DNA of 55,564 nucleotides from the NCBI GenBank assembly GCA_016873455.1, contig VGXE01000010.1, positions 1 to 55,564 of the forward strand, in the 5' to 3' direction. Source of the stretch: Nitrospira sp. GTDB taxonomy: Bacteria; Nitrospirota; Nitrospiria; Nitrospirales; Nitrospiraceae. This document shows, piece by piece, positions 19,496 to 28,811 of the stretch. The notes under the pieces are model-generated. The model searched no databases, had not been told where the DNA came from, and saw only the letters and a list, made by a program, of their open reading frames with translations. Every line of letters begins with the position of its first letter. The stretch's first letter is position 1. Made by a program: the position numbers and the translations under genes.

Positions 19496-20446
19496 ATGCA
19501 GCGGTTTCGTGTGCTCACTTCGACGCTAGGACTTGTCGTCCTCTTGGGAGCCAGCGGGTGTATCACCATGCCCGGCTCCGCAGGGGCCAAGGTCCATGAT
19601 GTGACGTTCACCGCAACCGAATCGGAGATCGTCATCGATGGCAACGGGACAAAGTACAAAGCGTGGACGTTTAACGGCCAGATGCCGGGCCCGGTTGTGC
19701 GAGTGACCGAGGGGGACACCGTCAACTTCACGCTCATCGGCGACAAGAATAATGCGTTCCCGCATTCGATGGACTTTCATGCGGCCGAGCTTGACTTCTT
19801 GAAGAACTATCACAAGACCGTGGGACCTGGAGACACACATAAGTTTTCCTTCGTGGCAAAGAAGCCCGGTGCGTTTTTCTACCACTGCGGGGCGAGCCCC
19901 ATGATCCAGCACGTCGCCCGTGGCATGTTTGGGGCGATCATTGTGGATCCGAAAGACGCCAGTGTCTGGCCCAAGGCTGACCGTGAATTCGTCCTGGTGC
20001 AGTCGGAGTTCTGGAAGAACCCGGACAATGTGCAAGGAATGTTTGACCGGAAGTTTGACAACACGATTTTCAACGGCGGCATCTTCAAGTACCATCCATT
20101 CTTTCCAGGGGGCGAGCCCTTGGAAGTCAAGGTCGGCGAGCGGGTACGTATTTATTTCGTGAATGCCGGCCCGAACGAATTCTCCGCGCTGCATCCCATT
20201 GCTGAAATCTGGGACAACGTGTACGAGAGCGGCAACCCAGCCAACAAGTTCGTAGGGGTCCAGACCTATGTGGTTGGTCCAGGCAGCGCAGCCACATTCG
20301 ATATGATCGCGGATGAGCCGGGGGCCTATCCGGTGGTGACCCACTCCCTGACAAGCGCCCTGCGCGGGGCGATTGCGGTGGTGATCGCCAACCAAAACCC
20401 CAAGAAGTATGACAAGCTGATGCCGAACACCCCCTGGAACCCGTAA
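19496..20446 (+). CDS. nirK: Copper-containing nitrite reductase, lipoprotein type
   Basis: A 316-residue two-cupredoxin-domain protein expected to reduce nitrite to NO outside the inner membrane. The signal ends in a lipobox-like LGASGC, so Cys22 is probably lipidated. Type 1 copper ligands read as H90, C131, H139 and M144; type 2 ligands as H95, H130 and H283. D93 matches the catalytic Asp. The C-to-H spacing (8) is one shorter than in Alcaligenes NirK, as in nitrifier-type enzymes. The canonical second catalytic His is not obvious: the region reads ALHPIAEIWD with only H233. Followed after 60 bp by an exported haemoglobin, likely one operon. Confidence 0.88.
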   Translation: MQRFRVLTSTLGLVVLLGASGCITMPGSAGAKVHDVTFTATESEIVIDGNGTKYKAWTFNGQMPGPVVRVTEGDTVNFTLIGDKNNAFPHSMDFHAAELDFLKNYHKTVGPGDTHKFSFVAKKPGAFFYHCGASPMIQHVARGMFGAIIVDPKDASVWPKADREFVLVQSEFWKNPDNVQGMFDRKFDNTIFNGGIFKYHPFFPGGEPLEVKVGERVRIYFVNAGPNEFSALHPIAEIWDNVYESGNPANKFVGVQTYVVGPGSAATFDMIADEPGAYPVVTHSLTSALRGAIAVVIANQNPKKYDKLMPNTPWNP

Positions 20447-20506
20447 GGAATGAGCGGGGACAGTGGTTTTGCACTCAATTCATTCTCATACAAAGGAGTA
20501 GATGTT

Positions 20507-20950
20507 ATGTCTCTGAGTAAAAAAATTATCGGGATCACTGTTGCCGTCGCCGCGACGTGGACGCTCAGCGGCGCCACGTCCTTTGCCGCCGATGCCTCGC
20601 TCTACGAGCGGCTGGGTGGAAAGGGCGCCATTCAAGCCGTGGTCACCAAGTTCATCAGCAACGTGGGCGGTGACTCCCGGATCAATGGCTATTTCGCCAA
20701 AACCGACCTCAAGAAGCTCAATTCTCTGCTGGTCGAACAGGTGTGCCAGGCAACCGGCGGCCCCTGCACCTACCCTGGCCGTGACATGAAGACGGCCCAC
20801 AAGGGCATGAAGGTCACCGGCGCCGCATTCAACGCCCTCGTGGAAGATCTCATCAGTGCGTTGGACACCTTCAACGTTCCGCAAAAGGAAAAGGACGAAC
20901 TGATCGGTGCCTTGGGCGGAATGAAGGGTGACATTGTCGAAATTCCGTAA
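20507..20950 (+). CDS. Exported truncated haemoglobin (group I)
   Basis: 147 residues. The signal peptide (KKIIGITVAVAATWTLSGA, cleavage near TSFA/ADAS) is followed by a group I truncated globin: LYERLGGKGAIQAVVTKF, then the F helix MKTAHKGMKVT with proximal His98, and a C-terminal G/H helix region. AAAGGAG precedes the ATG at 20507. Truncated haemoglobins usually work in the cytosol; export to the periplasm beside NirK points to binding or oxidising NO where it is made, or to electron transfer (inference). The distal B10 position seems to be Ile or Phe rather than the usual Tyr. Confidence 0.88.
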   Translation: MSLSKKIIGITVAVAATWTLSGATSFAADASLYERLGGKGAIQAVVTKFISNVGGDSRINGYFAKTDLKKLNSLLVEQVCQATGGPCTYPGRDMKTAHKGMKVTGAAFNALVEDLISALDTFNVPQKEKDELIGALGGMKGDIVEIP

Positions 20951-21008
20951 CGGTTCTCGCGGATGCGGTTGACCAGGACCTGGTCGAACCAAATCCGCAT
21001 GGTGTGCC

Positions 21009-21033
21009 GGCCCGGACCGTATTGGTCCGGGCC
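21009..21033 (+). terminator. Strong hairpin after the truncated haemoglobin gene
   Basis: GGCCCGGACC and GGTCCGGGCC form a perfect 10-bp stem with a 5-nt loop. Only a short T-poor tail follows (GGGGTTCCTT). Probably ends the nirK-haemoglobin transcript before the cytochrome gene. Confidence 0.7.
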
Positions 21034-21248
21034 GGGGTTCCTTCCCAAGTCCTGATCGCGTCTCCCCTCCCACGATACTCCAACATGTCGCTCTTCCCCT
21101 GAACCAGAATTTTCCCCGGATGGTCAGTATTGTTCTGACACATCTCGTGGTATCATGTGGCCACGAACGAGCCGAGGCAGGCGTTTCACCATCAAAATAT
21201 GAAGAACCGGAGCATCATCAATTGAGCAGTCCCCACCAAGGAGGAACC

Positions 21249-21704
21249 ATGAGAGGGAAACGTGTGGTTATGGCGTTGTGCGGCATTCTCGCCGTTACCT
21301 TATGGAGTACGGCAGGTTGGGCTGGCCCCGAGTCTGACCCACTGAAGCCGCGGGTCCCGGACGCTGAACGCGGTGACGCACGAAAAATGAAGAGTCCGAT
21401 CGCCGTAACGCCAGAAATCCTCGCCAAGGGCAAGGAACTGTACGAGGGTAAGGGGACGTGTGCCAACTGCCACCATCCAGAAGGCACTGGTGACGGCGCC
21501 GGCGGAATGCTGTTAACCCCAGGCCCACGAAATTTTACGAACTGTAAATTTCATAAAAAGCGGAATGATGGCGAATTGTTCTGGATTGTGAAGAATGGCA
21601 GCCCAGGAACCGGCATGCCGGCTCTGGTCAAAGGCAACATCATCACTGAAGAAGAGGCCTGGCAGATCATCGCCTACGAGCGAACCTTCTGTAAGGACGA
21701 ATAG
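21249..21704 (+). CDS. Periplasmic class I cytochrome c
   Basis: 151 residues with a signal peptide (RVVMALCGILAVTLWSTAGWA) and one haem-binding site CANCH (C71, C74, H75). The likely sixth ligand is M123 in GTGMPAL. GTGDGAGGMLLTPGPRNFTN after the haem site is the pattern of cytochrome-oxidase cbb3-type/class I mono-haem domains. AGGAGG precedes the ATG at 21249. A plausible role is electron donor to the NirK encoded upstream, but this rests on position only. It is separated from the haemoglobin gene by a terminator hairpin, so it may have its own promoter. Confidence 0.88.
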   Translation: MRGKRVVMALCGILAVTLWSTAGWAGPESDPLKPRVPDAERGDARKMKSPIAVTPEILAKGKELYEGKGTCANCHHPEGTGDGAGGMLLTPGPRNFTNCKFHKKRNDGELFWIVKNGSPGTGMPALVKGNIITEEEAWQIIAYERTFCKDE

Positions 21705-21907
21705 CGATCGCAATCGCTCCCCGTGTACGTTGACGGCCGGCTGGGATGAGGCCCAACACCTGAGACCCAGCCCGCCGCTCAACATCCATCCAGCCCTCCT
21801 CTTGTGCTTCTCCCCGTGAGCGTGACCTCACCCTGCCCCCTTTGCTTCATCAGGTGAAGAGGTGTAGGCTATCATTGATTTCGATGGTTCTGCTGGAGGC
21901 TATGCCG

Positions 21908-23257
21908 ATGAGCACTCCGATGAACCTTCAGACAGTCCTCCTGATCTCCAAAGACCCAGACCTGCGGCGGCTTCTCCACGCTGCGGTCCCACGCGCACAT
22001 ATTCGCGTCGCGCTCTCTGTCACTGAGGGACTTTCCCTCTGTGCTGAAATCTCCCCTGATCTCATCATCAGCGAAGGGAACCCCCTGACGCTGGCACCCC
22101 TCTTAGAGGATGCTCACCGCGCACCAAAGTGCCCGCCGGTTCTTGCGGTTGGACACCACTGCTCGCTTCAAGATGTCGTGCGCATTATGCGGGCCGGTGC
22201 TGCGGATTTCCTGGCGAGGCCAATTCTACTCGAGGACTTGCGTACGGCTGTCAGCCGGGCAACCAGCAAGCCTGGCAGAACTCCCGCTGCCATACCACCT
22301 GATCCATTCGCCCCCATTGTCAGCATGTCTCCGCAAATGAATCTGATGAAGCACTTGGCCGAGGAAGTGGCCGCGACCGACGCAACTGTCCTCATCACGG
22401 GAGAAAGCGGAACCGGAAAGGAACTGTTCGCCCAGGCCATTCACGCTGCAAGCCCACGAGCACGGGGTCCCCTGGTTGCCCTCAATTGCGCCGGCATTCC
22501 TGAAAATCTGCTGGAGGCAGAGCTCTTCGGCTATCAACCGGGTGCCTTCACGGACGCCAAACAGGCCAAGCCGGGAAAATTCCAAGTCGCGGAAGGCGGA
22601 ACACTCTTTCTCGACGAAATCGGAGAACTGAGCGCCACTGCACAAGCCAAGCTCTTACGTGTATTGGAGGATCACAGTATCGATCCGTTGGGCGCAACCC
22701 ACAGTCTTCGGATAAATATCCGAATTCTCGCAGCAACCAACGAAGACCTCCTGGCCCATATCAAATCCGGCCGCTTCCGCCTCGATCTCTACTATCGGCT
22801 CAACGTCTATCAGCTGCGCATCCCACCCCTGCGCGAACGGCGAGAAGACATTGAGCCGATTCTGTTGACGTTTTTGGAACGGGCCAGACAAGAGCATGGG
22901 TGCCGTATCACAGGCATCGCACCGGATGCACTCACCATACTCCAGCACCATGACTGGCCAGGTAATGTTCGAGAACTACATAATGTCGTGGAGTGGCTTA
23001 CCATCACGTGCAAGCAGTCGGTCATCCAGCCTGAGCATCTTCCGCAATCGGTGAGAACTGCCCTACGGGTGGAACAACTCAACTCTGAACCCAAGTCGTC
23101 TCTCCTGGCCTTCGGCCTCTCGTTCCAGGAGATGGAAAAAAAGATGCTGGAGGAAGCGCTTCTCAAAACATCCGGTAATATCTCCGAAGCCAGCCGCCTG
23201 TTAAAGCTGACCCGCAATACCCTTCGGTACCGGATGGCAAAGCATCACATCCAATAA
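21908..23257 (+). CDS. NtrC-family sigma-54 activator with degenerate receiver
   Basis: 449 residues: receiver-like domain (8-125), AAA+ domain (about 140-370) and a Fis-type HTH (NISEASRLLKLTRNTLRYRM). Walker A is GESGTGKE; Walker B lies in GGTLFLDEIGEL. The receiver seems unable to be phosphorylated in the usual way: the acceptor position in PDLIISEGNPL is Glu56, the acidic pair is reduced to one Asp, and the Lys before the conserved Pro is Arg (ARPI). The sigma-54 contact loop reads GAFTDA, not GAFTGA. ATG 21908 is 8 nt after GGAGG; ATG 21902 is too close to it. Target genes are unknown; nirK and the cytochrome lie upstream. Confidence 0.88.
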   Translation: MSTPMNLQTVLLISKDPDLRRLLHAAVPRAHIRVALSVTEGLSLCAEISPDLIISEGNPLTLAPLLEDAHRAPKCPPVLAVGHHCSLQDVVRIMRAGAADFLARPILLEDLRTAVSRATSKPGRTPAAIPPDPFAPIVSMSPQMNLMKHLAEEVAATDATVLITGESGTGKELFAQAIHAASPRARGPLVALNCAGIPENLLEAELFGYQPGAFTDAKQAKPGKFQVAEGGTLFLDEIGELSATAQAKLLRVLEDHSIDPLGATHSLRINIRILAATNEDLLAHIKSGRFRLDLYYRLNVYQLRIPPLRERREDIEPILLTFLERARQEHGCRITGIAPDALTILQHHDWPGNVRELHNVVEWLTITCKQSVIQPEHLPQSVRTALRVEQLNSEPKSSLLAFGLSFQEMEKKMLEEALLKTSGNISEASRLLKLTRNTLRYRMAKHHIQ

Positions 23258-23265
23258 GTCGGTTG

Positions 23266-23284
23266 ACGATCGGCTCTCGATCGT
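23266..23284. promoter_or_regulatory. Operator-like palindrome upstream of the Phd/PIN pair
   Basis: ACGATCG-GCTCT-CGATCGT is a perfect inverted repeat with 7-bp arms. It overlaps a candidate -35 (TTGACG, 23263-23268) and lies before a -10-like TATACC/TACCCT. Position fits autorepression by the antitoxin. Confidence 0.5.
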
Positions 23285-23316
23285 ATACCCTATCGTCACT
23301 CGATCATGGAGCCACG

Positions 23317-23604
23317 ATGAAGTTTATTACAGTGCGAGATTTGCGCGGACGTTCCGGACAAGTCTGGACCAAGCTCGCTCGCGAGCGGGAAATCATCCTC
23401 ACATCGAACGGCAAACCGATCGCTATTCTGTCCGCCGTCTCAGAGGAGACGCTGGAAGAGTCACTGGCGGCCGTCAGACGCGCAAGAGCCGTGGCGGCCG
23501 TAGAGCAGATGCAACGGCAATCGGTCCACGCTGGCACGGACCATCTGTCCCCCGCGGACATTGCGGCTGAAATCAAGGCCGCACGGAAGGCCCGCCGCCG
23601 GTGA
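23317..23604 (+). CDS. Phd/YefM-family antitoxin
   Basis: 95 residues. The N-terminus MKFITVRDLRGRSGQVWTKL with SNGKPIAILS is the Phd/YefM DNA-binding fold; the C-terminal helix rich in Ala, Arg and Glu would wrap the toxin. The ATG at 23317 is preceded by GGAG; an upstream in-frame start translates promoter DNA. The stop overlaps the start of the PIN toxin gene (GTGA), the usual antitoxin-first, coupled order. Confidence 0.85.
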   Translation: MKFITVRDLRGRSGQVWTKLAREREIILTSNGKPIAILSAVSEETLEESLAAVRRARAVAAVEQMQRQSVHAGTDHLSPADIAAEIKAARKARRR

Positions 23605-24032
23605 AGGTGGTGGTGGACACGAATGTCCTAGTCGCGGGGCTTCTCTCTCCGTTCGGGCCGCCAGGTGAAATCCTCCTCATGATCGCATCGGGCACCGTGT
23701 GGCTGTGCTTCGATGCCAGAATCCTCACCGAATATGAAGAGGTCCTTGCCAGACCGAAGTTTCGATTCAATGCAGAACATGTCCAGGCCTTACTGGACCA
23801 CATCAAAGCGGAAGGATTCAGCGTGGCGGGTAGTCCCTTACCGGTCAGGCTTCTGGACCCCAGCGACGAGCCATTCTTAGAATCAGCCCTGGCAGGCGAC
23901 GCCGACTGCTTGATCACAGGAAACACAAGACACTTCCCGTCGAGGCAACGCCAGGGAATGACCGTCCTCTCACCGCGCGAATTCCTCGATTACTATCGGA
24001 AACGATCAAAATCTCGGACACGTAGAGGGTAG
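23601..24032 (+). CDS. PIN-domain toxin (putative RNase)
   Basis: 143 residues beginning with GTG inside the antitoxin's last codons. The PIN signature is VVVDTNVLVAGLLSP, with further acidic residues in LTEYEEVL and the C-terminal DADCLITGNTRHFP. This is the COG1569 type, which pairs with Phd-like antitoxins. PIN toxins cut RNA in a Mg-dependent way; the target cannot be read from sequence. Confidence 0.85.
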   Translation: MKVVVDTNVLVAGLLSPFGPPGEILLMIASGTVWLCFDARILTEYEEVLARPKFRFNAEHVQALLDHIKAEGFSVAGSPLPVRLLDPSDEPFLESALAGDADCLITGNTRHFPSRQRQGMTVLSPREFLDYYRKRSKSRTRRG

Positions 24033-24155
24033 AAGAATCTGCACACGCAGAAATCTGATGGTGAGGATCGGATAGCTATGCCAATTCAGAGAGTCAAGAC
24101 ATCAAAGCCAGACCCCATCAATGCTGTAAAGTCAGACAACAGCAACCCACTTTCC

Positions 24156-24908
24156 TCACTCTCGGCAGGCATTATTGCGCCCTGCCAGCTTGTCGAATTC
24201 AAGATGATACTCACGCAGATTTTGAAATAGCTCATCGTCACCAAAAGCCTTAGCCACAACTGCAAATGAACTGATGGCGCGAAAGAACGGATTGTACAAG
24301 TCATAACGATGCTCTTCCTGCCGTGACGATCCACCCATTCCGTGGATGCGAAACCGTGGCGGGCTCCCTTGCACCATGTCCATGATGTGCGGAGAGGCAC
24401 CGTGAACAAAGCCTGAATAAACACTATGAAGAGTTCTGGAGAGAGTCACCCCTGTGCTTGGATCATTGCCCTCCAGTTCTACTCGCGCAACATAGGCACG
24501 AATCTTTCTCCTCGGTACCATGGGGCGATCTTGAGAGGATTCAACCGCCGTTGGCGAATCAAACTCCTCTTTGTAAAAGGCATTGAGGTATTCCGCATGA
24601 AGCTCTGTTTGCTCGTTATTAATAACCGCATAGGCCAAGAATAAAATATCCTGATGAAACTCGTCGAGCATTCGCTGCACTGCCGCTTGTTCCTGAAGGA
24701 ACCCATTCTCAAGAAGGAGCTGAGCGGCGTGAAGTCCTGAAACCACCCGTGCAAGTTTCTGCACCATCGCTTGGTGAATTGTTTTCTCCTTGTATCGAAA
24801 GACGAAGGCATTTCCATACGGCACCTTCTCCGGAGGCGGCACTGCGCTCTCAAGTTTCTTGAACGCTTTGTCTAAATGGTGAAAGGTCTGATTGTATAGG
24901 CCGTCCAT
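24156..24908 (-). CDS. Unknown 250-residue accessory protein
   Basis: Not recognised. Mostly helical and soluble, with no signal or membrane helix. Sequence includes LARVVSGLHAAQLLLENGF, DILFLAYAVINNEQTELHAEYLNAF, and a histidine/glycine stretch (YSGFVHGASPHIMDMVQG) that resembles HEPN-like or DUF5677-type proteins only superficially. Codon use and base composition are more AT-rich than the flanking core genes, and it lies next to a toxin-antitoxin pair, so it is probably part of a transferred block. A defence role is possible but not shown. Confidence 0.65.
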   Translation of the reverse strand: MDGLYNQTFHHLDKAFKKLESAVPPPEKVPYGNAFVFRYKEKTIHQAMVQKLARVVSGLHAAQLLLENGFLQEQAAVQRMLDEFHQDILFLAYAVINNEQTELHAEYLNAFYKEEFDSPTAVESSQDRPMVPRRKIRAYVARVELEGNDPSTGVTLSRTLHSVYSGFVHGASPHIMDMVQGSPPRFRIHGMGGSSRQEEHRYDLYNPFFRAISSFAVVAKAFGDDELFQNLREYHLEFDKLAGRNNACRE

Positions 24909-25083
24909 AAACTTGCTTTCTTGTTGGCAGTTGCAAATTCAGAGATCAGAAAGATGGCCGATTGCTTTTCCATAGGGCACAAAGAAATCAGCAAGTAAAG
25001 GCTACAGAAGAGCTTGAGTTCACAGCTGGTAACTCTTTGCATTTTCGAGTCTTTCCTTCACTGGCGACCTTGCGTCACCCCGC

Positions 25084-27498
25084 TCACCGCAGCTTCGCCA
25101 CCGTCACGCCGTCGCCGCCTTCGGAACGGCCGCCGGGACGAAACTCTTCCACATAGGGCGAGTCTTTCAGATAGTCACGCAAGGCAGACTTGAGACGCCC
25201 GGTGCCGTGTCCGTGGATGATGCGAAGAAACCGCCCGCCTTGTAAAGCAAGCCGATCCAGCGCCGCGACGACGTGATCCAGCGCATCGTCTGCCGCCTGC
25301 CCTCGCACGTCCACCTCCACTTGCTCGTCCAGCCCCAGTCCACTACTCGGTGAGAGCCGGCGCGGTCCCACTGAAGATGGCTCCGGTGAGGATGTTGCCG
25401 TGGATGACTCCTGCACAAGGCCGATGAGATTGGACACCGCCGCTACAATTTCTCCCTCGCCGACCTTGACCCTCACCCGTTTCTTCCCCTGCGGCGCTTC
25501 GAGCAGACTCCCCGTCATCCCTAATCCGGCAATCTCGACAGAATCGCCAATTGCCAGTTGATCAAGCGGCACCGGCGCGGCAGCCGGTATCAGCTCGCGC
25601 CTCGTCTGCACTTCCATCTCGCTCAGGCGCTGTTTGGCCTCCTTGGCCTTGATGAGCTTCTGCTCGCGTTTGACGGCATCGACAGTGGCCTGCACCTCGG
25701 CACGGGCACGCTGGAACTGCTCGCCGAGTTTCTTCTTGAGCCCCTTGCGGGCCTCTTGCTCGGCTTGCTCCATCTGAGCTTGCAGCGCCTTGGCTTCAGC
25801 CGCCGCCCGTTCCGCTTCTGCCCTTGCCCGTTGCGCCCGCTCCGTGTCCTCCGCCAACTGCCGCTGTTTGCGCTGCAAGTCCGCCATCAGCTGCTCAAGC
25901 CGCCGATCCTCGTGGCGCAATCGCCGCCGCGCGTCGTTCACAATCGCGTCATCCATGCCAAGCCGCCCCGCGATCTCCAAGGCAGACGAGCCGCCGGGAG
26001 TGCCGATGAACAATCGGTAGGTCGGCGCCAACCGTGCCACATCGAACTCCACGCTGGCATTCGCAAATCCAGGGGTGGTCTGTGCCAGTTCCTTGAGCTG
26101 GCTATAATGGGTCGTCGTCACGACCTTCATGTTGAGCGCCGCCAACCGACACAACAATGCCTCGGCCAACGCCGCCCCTTCCAGCGGATCAGTCGAGGTC
26201 ACCGGCTCATCGAGCAACACCAGCAATCGAGGGACAGCGGACTCACCTGCCTCCGCCCTCTTTCCGGCGTCGGACAGGAGCTGAACCATTTGTGTCATGT
26301 GGGCAGAGAAGCTGGAGAGGTCCCGGCTCAAGTCCTGCGCATCACCGATATCGGCGTAGCACTGCGTGAAGAGCGCCATCTCGGATTCCGACGCGCAGGG
26401 CAAGTGGAGGCCTGCCCGCACCATGAGCGCATAGAGCCCGACAATCTTCAGTGTCACCGTTTTCCCTCCGGTATTGGGACCGGAAATCACCAACACACGT
26501 ATGGTCTCATCCGCCACAATGTCATTCGGCACGACCTGCTCTTTAGCGATCATGAGCAGCGGGTGGCGCGCCTGTTTCAAGACCACACGACCGTCCTCGT
26601 TCAAGGACACAGGGTTACACTTCAGCCGGCGGCTCAACTCCGCCTTGGCTCTGAGGCAATCGAACTCCGTCAGCACCTCGATCCCCTGTCCAATCTGGTC
26701 CGACTTACCAGCAATCAAGGCCGTGAGTTCGCGTAACATTCGACGGACTTCTCGTTCGATATCCAGATCAGCCACTTTGATGGAATTGTTCAACTCCACC
26801 AGTTCGCGCGGCTCGAGAAAAACGGTCGCCCCGCTGGCCGAGACATCATGCACGATGCCGGGAATCCGGCCCCGCATGTCGGCCTTCACCGGCACGACAT
26901 ACCGCCCCTCACGTTGCGCGAAATAGGATTCCTGGAGGATTTCTTCGTACCGCCGCGAATGCAGAATCCGTTCGAGATGCTCCCGCATGTCCTGCTTCAA
27001 CTCTTGGGCATGGTGCGTCAGTCTCCTCAATTCCGGTGTTGCCGACTCATTGATTGTGCCGTCCTGCTGAATCGCCGCGTCGATGGCTGACCGGACCGGC
27101 CGCAGCCATTTCACCGCGTGGAGGGGTGCCACAACCTCCGCCAACATCGGAACTTCAGCCCGATCATGAGCCATGTACCATTCGAGATCCTCCATGAGTG
27201 CCACCACCAAGGCGCACTCCCTCAATTCCTGCGCCTCCAGCACTCCTCCCTTGCCCGCGCGGATCACAAACTCACGAATGTCCGGGAATGACAGGGCTGG
27301 CACCGGCTCATCTCCTTCGAGCAACCTCACCATCTCGGTCGTTTCCTGCTGACGCCGATGCGCCAGGGTCAATTCCTCCGTCAGCGAAAGCGCGCGGCAC
27401 CGTGCCGCCCCTAATGGCGATTGGGCCTGCTGGGCCAACAGGTCTAACAACCGCGGCCATTCCAAGACCTGCACCGCACTCGACATCGATTCGTCCAT
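25084..27498 (-). CDS. mutS2: Endonuclease MutS2
   Basis: 804 residues from ATG 27498 (MDESMSSAVQVLEW); a longer start adds 22 non-family residues. Contains the MutS core and clamp, Walker A SGPNTGGKT (about 340-347), the DIGDAQDLSRDLSSFSAHM switch, Walker B LLDEPVTSTDP, a long coiled coil rich in Gln, Arg and Glu, and a C-terminal Smr domain (VDVRGQAADDALDHV, IIHGHGTGRLKSAL). MutS2 lacks the mismatch-reading domain; known roles are suppression of recombination and rescue of collided ribosomes by the Smr nuclease or hydrolase. The Walker B region has PVTS in place of the usual LGAG. Divergent from gapA. Confidence 0.93.
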   Translation of the reverse strand: MDESMSSAVQVLEWPRLLDLLAQQAQSPLGAARCRALSLTEELTLAHRRQQETTEMVRLLEGDEPVPALSFPDIREFVIRAGKGGVLEAQELRECALVVALMEDLEWYMAHDRAEVPMLAEVVAPLHAVKWLRPVRSAIDAAIQQDGTINESATPELRRLTHHAQELKQDMREHLERILHSRRYEEILQESYFAQREGRYVVPVKADMRGRIPGIVHDVSASGATVFLEPRELVELNNSIKVADLDIEREVRRMLRELTALIAGKSDQIGQGIEVLTEFDCLRAKAELSRRLKCNPVSLNEDGRVVLKQARHPLLMIAKEQVVPNDIVADETIRVLVISGPNTGGKTVTLKIVGLYALMVRAGLHLPCASESEMALFTQCYADIGDAQDLSRDLSSFSAHMTQMVQLLSDAGKRAEAGESAVPRLLVLLDEPVTSTDPLEGAALAEALLCRLAALNMKVVTTTHYSQLKELAQTTPGFANASVEFDVARLAPTYRLFIGTPGGSSALEIAGRLGMDDAIVNDARRRLRHEDRRLEQLMADLQRKQRQLAEDTERAQRARAEAERAAAEAKALQAQMEQAEQEARKGLKKKLGEQFQRARAEVQATVDAVKREQKLIKAKEAKQRLSEMEVQTRRELIPAAAPVPLDQLAIGDSVEIAGLGMTGSLLEAPQGKKRVRVKVGEGEIVAAVSNLIGLVQESSTATSSPEPSSVGPRRLSPSSGLGLDEQVEVDVRGQAADDALDHVVAALDRLALQGGRFLRIIHGHGTGRLKSALRDYLKDSPYVEEFRPGGRSEGGDGVTVAKLR

Positions 27499-27501
27499 TG
27501 A

Positions 27502-28764
<1,263 letters not shown>

Positions 28765-28811
28765 GCGGCGAATGACTGTCACGCCTTGACGCGCCACCCC
28801 AAGGAGCGTTC

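Noticed and set aside
21705-21907. Possible -24/-12 promoter before the sigma-54 activator gene
   Set aside because: No TGGCAC-N5-TTGC pattern was found; only a 7-bp inverted repeat (GGCTGGG/CCCAGCC) is visible, without a T-tract.
25558-26736. A 392-codon open frame antisense to mutS2
   Set aside because: It is the mirror of a GC-rich gene with a clear family match; the translation is rich in Arg, His and Leu with no recognisable motif.
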